Shown here in pieces: positions 16,560 through 19,954 of a DNA stretch of 19,954 nucleotides. The position numbers and the translations under genes are program-made. The notes beneath the pieces are model-generated. The model saw only the letters and a list, made by a program, of their open reading frames with translations, made no database searches and was not told the DNA's origin. Source of the stretch: Deltaproteobacteria bacterium (GTDB lineage Bacteria > Desulfobacterota > DSM-4660 > Desulfatiglandales > HGW-15); NCBI GenBank assembly GCA_016929815.1, contig JAFGIC010000124.1, forward strand, positions 1 through 19,954, given 5' to 3'. The stretch's first letter is position 1. Every line of letters starts with the position of its first letter.

Positions 16560-17342
16560 ATGTCGGAAGAAGAGATTACACGCAGGGGGGCTATGGGCAG
16601 GATATTAACACTGGTAGCGATGTCTGCCGGTATAAGCGTCAATGAACTTACAAGGATTCTCTCAGCAGAGGCAGCGACCGTTACGTCAAAGTCAAAAAGC
16701 ATCGCCACAATAAAAGATAGCGCCAGTTCCAGACTCAAGATGCTTAAGGTAAAACTGAGCGGATTTGACAAAGCCGTGTTTCAAAATGAATTTGGAAGAA
16801 TTACGGAGTTACAAAAGATAAGCCAAATGAAAATACCAGGTATAGATCAAAGCATGCAAGGAATGGGTTGCATAGTTCACTTTATGGGAGGCGTTAGTGG
16901 TGCTAACGAGGCAAGCACCTGTCCAAATTTCGAAACTTGCATCGCTAATGGTAGCAGTTCATGCCCAAACCTTGAAGACTGCCGGGAAAATGTATGTACC
17001 GGACAAGATTTTGGTGGCAGTTGTCCAAGCCAATCATGTCCTTCATATTGCGGTATTAATGACTGTAATGGTCAAGGCTGTTCAATCTTATGGGATTGTG
17101 GTGAAAATGAATGTACTGATCAGGACTGTAATAAGCTTAATAGTTGCGACAAGAATAATACAAATATTGCCGGGCTTATTGACCTGTTAAGCCGTTTCAA
17201 GAACGATCAGTATGTGCAGAATCTCATGAGCTATTTTAAGGTTACTGATACCCGGCAGCTGGCCAATCAGGTTAATTCCATGATCAGTCAGAAAAGGGCA
17301 ATCACTCCTTCACAGCTGCAGAGCGGACAGCTCCAGAGATAA
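16560..17342 (+). CDS. Cys-ladder protein, probable radical-SAM-modified (RiPP) precursor
   Basis: I chose ATG 16560 (260 aa), with AGGGAGGTG at 16546-16554, over an upstream TTG. Residues 1-40 form a leader with a twin-arginine-like TRRGAMG, a modest hydrophobic stretch (about 15-25) and an AEAA sequence that could be a cleavage site. Residues 41-103 are helical. The region 121-196 has 14 Cys (121, 127, 135, 141, 146, 155, 160, 164, 169, 174, 180, 185, 190, 196), mostly five or six apart, with Asn, Gly, Ser and Asp between. Repeats are visible: CPNFETC/CPNLEDC and CRENVCTGQD/CGENECTDQD. A Cys-free tail (197-260) follows, which is odd for a RiPP core. The next gene encodes a SPASM maturase. 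It recalls peptides that annotation pipelines call Cys-every-fifth (CefA), from memory only. Alternatives are a disulfide-rich secreted protein or a metal-binding protein. The Cys region is more AT-rich than its neighbours. Confidence 0.72.
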   Translation: MSEEEITRRGAMGRILTLVAMSAGISVNELTRILSAEAATVTSKSKSIATIKDSASSRLKMLKVKLSGFDKAVFQNEFGRITELQKISQMKIPGIDQSMQGMGCIVHFMGGVSGANEASTCPNFETCIANGSSSCPNLEDCRENVCTGQDFGGSCPSQSCPSYCGINDCNGQGCSILWDCGENECTDQDCNKLNSCDKNNTNIAGLIDLLSRFKNDQYVQNLMSYFKVTDTRQLANQVNSMISQKRAITPSQLQSGQLQR

Positions 17343-17386
17343 AGAAATGAAAGCCGGGCAAATGACTAATAAGAAAGGATGCAGCC

Positions 17387-18784
17387 ATGGAATCGCTGAA
17401 GCCGTCGGCCTATAATTATCATGTTGCGCTTCCCGACGGAACAAAGCTCTGGTTTAATTTTTTTACGCTCAGCCTCATTGCCTTTGATTCCATGGACGCA
17501 TCCTTGGTTCATGACATAATCAGGAAGCCCAATGCGTCGCGGCGTGACAGCCGTCGGGCAGTTGAAATCAAGAAGAGGCTTAAGGACAACGGTTTTCTTA
17601 TCAATAGAGCGGTATCGGAAATCGATTATATCAAACAGGGATATTTTAAACAGCGTGACGCGCAAAAGAAGGATCTTTCCCTGACAATTCTTCCGACCCT
17701 GGCATGCAACTTCCGCTGCATTTACTGCTATGAAAAACACGATGCTCTATCCATGACGCCGGAGGTCGAGGAAGCCCTTATAAAGATGGTCGATCAGAAT
17801 TTGAGTGAGAAAGGCAGCCTTTTCGTCACTTGGTTCGGGGGGGAACCTCTCCTGAAGCTGGGAACTATTGGGAGGCTGTCATCTTCCTTTAATGAAATCT
17901 GCACAAAAAAAAGTGGGAAATATTCCTCGCAGGTTGTCACCAATGGGTTTCTGTTTAACCGGGAAAACGCCGAAAGTCTGCGCAAAAACAGTGTCAATAA
18001 TGTACAGATCACATTGGACGGACCAGGGCACATCCATGACCAGCGGCGACCCGGAGTAAACGGTGAAAAGACCTTTGATGCGATCATTTCAAATATCCGG
18101 GATTCCGCTGGGATAGTGCCCGTTAATCTGCGGATTAATGTGGATCAGACGAACAGGAAATATATTCCTGAACTTCTGGAGCTTCTTTCACGTGAGGGAT
18201 TGGCGGAAAACGTACACCCCTATCTCGGCAGGACATATCCATATACCGAAGTGTGCCGGGATATTGCGGGCCAGTGCCTTTCGGCTGAGGACTTTTCACT
18301 CCTTGAGCTGGAGACATCGATGGAGCTGATCAATAAGGGATTCTTCACCTTTAAGATTCCACGCGCGGTCAACATCCACTGCATGGCTGAAAAGGCCAAT
18401 GCCTTTGTGGTGACTCCATCGGGAGGCATAGTAAACTGCTGGAATGATGCATCAAATCCCGATGCTGAGATAGGACATTTATTGAAGCCCAGTACACCGC
18501 AAATGGAAAAAAACGCCCAGAGCTGGAGTCAGTATAATCCCTTTAGCAGTGAATGTTCGGGATGCCTTTTGCTACCGGTCTGCATGGGCGGCTGCCCTTA
18601 TATGTCACGTTCCACTGGAAAACCGTACTGTCATGAATGGAAGTACCACATGGATGAAAGCCTGGCCATGTATTACTACCTTAAAACCATGGAAGAACAG
18701 GGGCGTATTATCAAAGAGTTTCAGGAAACGGTTCAGGAAGTAAAAAAAATTAAAATATTGATAAATGAGGAGGTCTGGCGATGA
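17387..18784 (+). CDS. Radical SAM/SPASM peptide maturase
   Basis: A 465-residue enzyme expected to modify the preceding Cys-rich protein, for instance by forming thioether links; chemistry unproven. Residues 1-95 (starting MESLKPSAYNYHVALPDG) look like the N-terminal peptide-handling region seen in RiPP radical SAM enzymes. The [4Fe-4S]-SAM motif is C107-x3-C111-x2-C114, with GGEP at 151-154 and ITLDGPGHIHDQRRP downstream. The SPASM domain is complete: C332-x13-G-x4-C351, then C390-x2-C393-x5-C399-x3-C403 and C415, enough Cys for two auxiliary clusters. No signal peptide, so cytoplasmic. The ATG at 17387 has AGAAAGGAT upstream, 44 bp after the precursor. The stop overlaps the next start (ATGA). 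Anaerobic sulfatase-maturating enzymes share the folds, but no sulfatase is nearby. Confidence 0.9.
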   Translation: MESLKPSAYNYHVALPDGTKLWFNFFTLSLIAFDSMDASLVHDIIRKPNASRRDSRRAVEIKKRLKDNGFLINRAVSEIDYIKQGYFKQRDAQKKDLSLTILPTLACNFRCIYCYEKHDALSMTPEVEEALIKMVDQNLSEKGSLFVTWFGGEPLLKLGTIGRLSSSFNEICTKKSGKYSSQVVTNGFLFNRENAESLRKNSVNNVQITLDGPGHIHDQRRPGVNGEKTFDAIISNIRDSAGIVPVNLRINVDQTNRKYIPELLELLSREGLAENVHPYLGRTYPYTEVCRDIAGQCLSAEDFSLLELETSMELINKGFFTFKIPRAVNIHCMAEKANAFVVTPSGGIVNCWNDASNPDAEIGHLLKPSTPQMEKNAQSWSQYNPFSSECSGCLLLPVCMGGCPYMSRSTGKPYCHEWKYHMDESLAMYYYLKTMEEQGRIIKEFQETVQEVKKIKILINEEVWR

Positions 18785-19398
18785 GAAGATATTTTGTAAT
18801 TTTCCTGATAGGCGCTTTGTCGTCAATATGGCTTATAACCCATGGAGAAGCGTATGCCATGGAGAAGCCGGCAGAGTTCTCAGGCGATGTCGTTATTACT
18901 ACACCTGAATCAACCATTAAGGCAAAGATTTATGTCAAAGATCCGTACATTCGCCGGGTAGAGATGTCGAAAGAGGAAGGGGGGATGATCTTTATTAGTC
19001 CTCCGGAGGCACTGGGCAGTATCTGGATGCTCGACCCGGAAAAAAAGCAATACAGCATATTATCATGGCCGGAAAGACATAAAGATCCTGTACAGGCCTG
19101 GACAGATATCCAATATGATATGGGCGGCGGTCCTGTAGGCGAGGAGGAAGTGATAAACGGTTATTCGTGCACCATCTATCATTTTAAATATCCGGACCAG
19201 GATAAAATCGCACTAAAGATGTGGCTTGCTGAGGATCTGCTTTTTGCGATTAAAAGAGAGGCAGACGCCGAAATTACAGTTGAAAAAGACGCGGACCCTG
19301 TGCCTGTCCAAGGGACATTCGAGGTGTTGAATATTAAGACAGAAACCCTTGATGACGCCCTGTTCGAGGTGCCGTCGGATTATAAGGAAGTGAAGTAA
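18781..19398 (+). CDS. Secreted DUF4412/LolA-like protein
   Basis: A 205-residue protein with a Sec signal peptide (about 1-26, ending AYA). The mature part starts EFSGDVVITTPESTIKAKIY, then RRVEMSKEEGGMIFISPP, WMLDPEKKQYSIL and EVINGYSCTIYHF, and ends DALFEVPSDYKEV. This order matches the beta-rich DUF4412 or outer-membrane lipoprotein-sorting-like fold, in which a half-barrel binds a hydrophobic ligand. No lipobox is present, so it is probably periplasmic. Its ATG overlaps the maturase stop by 4 bp and has GAGGAGGT at 18767-18774, so it is in the same transcript as the maturase. That coupling suggests a role in carrying or anchoring the modified product, but this is inference. The family is large and mostly unstudied. 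Confidence 0.75.
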   Translation: MRRYFVIFLIGALSSIWLITHGEAYAMEKPAEFSGDVVITTPESTIKAKIYVKDPYIRRVEMSKEEGGMIFISPPEALGSIWMLDPEKKQYSILSWPERHKDPVQAWTDIQYDMGGGPVGEEEVINGYSCTIYHFKYPDQDKIALKMWLAEDLLFAIKREADAEITVEKDADPVPVQGTFEVLNIKTETLDDALFEVPSDYKEVK

Positions 19399-19487
19399 AC
19401 AGCTGCCCGGATAATCCATTATTTGTTAATACAAGATTCTAAACGGAAATTGCTGATTATTAGCGCAGGATTAAAAGGAGGGATAAA

Positions 19488-19954
19488 ATGAAACATTTTT
19501 TAATCGCACTGGCAATTATTTTTTTTGGGATGGGAACCGCCGCGGCTGCCGACGTTGACCAGTATAAAGGAACATGGACATACTCATCCGCCGGCACGGG
19601 CGAGATAAACAAAATCGTCATCACCGGCAGCGGCAAATACGATGCCCGGATATTTGAAAAATGCAGCTCCGGGAACTGCGACATGGGAAAATATAATTGC
19701 AGCAATGCATTAACAGCCGGGTACCTTTTTACCAGCTATCAGAATGATGCAAGCAAGCGTGACCTCAGGCTCACCCCGGTCAACACAAGCACGCTTGAGG
19801 TGAAGGTGCACACCAGCTTTACCGACAGCAGCGGAAGTCCCGCAACGGATAAAACATATACCTTCAGACGTTTGGTCGTACAGCAACAGCAAACCCCGAG
19901 ACCCGCGGAACAGCCTGATCTGAAACCCATGGACCGGGTTAGTCCAAGGCCTTC
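19488..19954 (+). CDS. Secreted Cys-containing protein, 3' end outside window
   Basis: An open frame from ATG 19488 runs to the window end without a stop (155 codons visible). AGGAGGG at 19476-19482 lies five bases upstream. Residues 1-21 form a signal peptide (hydrophobic core LIALAIIFFGMG, then TAAAA). The mature part begins with YKGTWTYSS and continues INKIVIT, then three Cys (59, 64, 71) in KCSSGNCDMGKYNC. The fold pattern (K-x-W, a Lys-Ile strand, then C-x4-CDxG) resembles a small secreted family with a C-x-P-x-D-CDWG motif, but I cannot name its function. The visible end (from about residue 135) is rich in Gln and Pro, likely a linker. It lies 89 bp after the preceding gene and may be in the same unit. 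Confidence 0.7.
   Translation, partial: MKHFLIALAIIFFGMGTAAAADVDQYKGTWTYSSAGTGEINKIVITGSGKYDARIFEKCSSGNCDMGKYNCSNALTAGYLFTSYQNDASKRDLRLTPVNTSTLEVKVHTSFTDSSGSPATDKTYTFRRLVVQQQQTPRPAEQPDLKPMDRVSPRP

Noticed and set aside
16897..17190. 97-codon open frame in another frame over the Cys-rich region
   Set aside because: It lacks a ribosome site and lies wholly inside the Cys-rich gene; its composition is the frame-shifted echo of Cys/Asn codons.

Overview
The window holds two unlike halves. Positions 1-10860 are a tightly packed plus-strand division and cell-wall (dcw) cluster in the order murD (5' end cut off)-ftsW-murG-murC-murB-ftsQ-ftsA-ftsZ, followed with no gap by a radical SAM enzyme. From about 10861 on it is accessory DNA: a tiny zinc-ribbon protein, a 1071-residue minus-strand ATPase/TPR/BTAD regulator, then plus-strand genes for a DUF3617-type secreted protein, an OmpA-family protein, a 260-residue Cys-laddered protein, a radical SAM/SPASM peptide maturase, a secreted DUF4412/LolA-like protein and a secreted protein cut by the window end.

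The organism is a Gram-negative (OmpA-family peptidoglycan-binding protein, several Sec signal peptides). The two radical SAM enzymes, heavy use of AGG/AGA for Arg and ATA for Ile, and a BTAD regulator beside small secreted proteins recall Desulfobacterota or Nitrospirota. That placement is inference and could be wrong.

The most interesting part is 14621-18784. A Cys-rich protein with 14 Cys in residues 121-196, spaced mostly every five to six residues, sits 44 bp upstream of a SPASM maturase with all expected Cys. This looks like a ribosomally made, radical-SAM-modified peptide (RiPP) system. Upstream of this pair, and also upstream of the DUF3617 gene that is divergent from the regulator, lies the same pair of 7-bp direct repeats (TGTGACT, 4-bp spacer, 11-bp period). 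That is the layout bound by SARP/OmpR-type winged helices, the DNA-binding domain found at the C-terminus of the neighbouring regulator. I infer one regulon: regulator -> envelope proteins (DUF3617, OmpA) plus the RiPP cassette.

Three intergenic stretches (6569-6625, 10854-10885, 11281-11396) carry AG/CT-rich tandem micro-repeats built on an AAGAGG-like core and may be members of a genome-wide low-complexity family. I saw no tRNA, rRNA, insertion sequence, CRISPR array or convincing intrinsic terminator.
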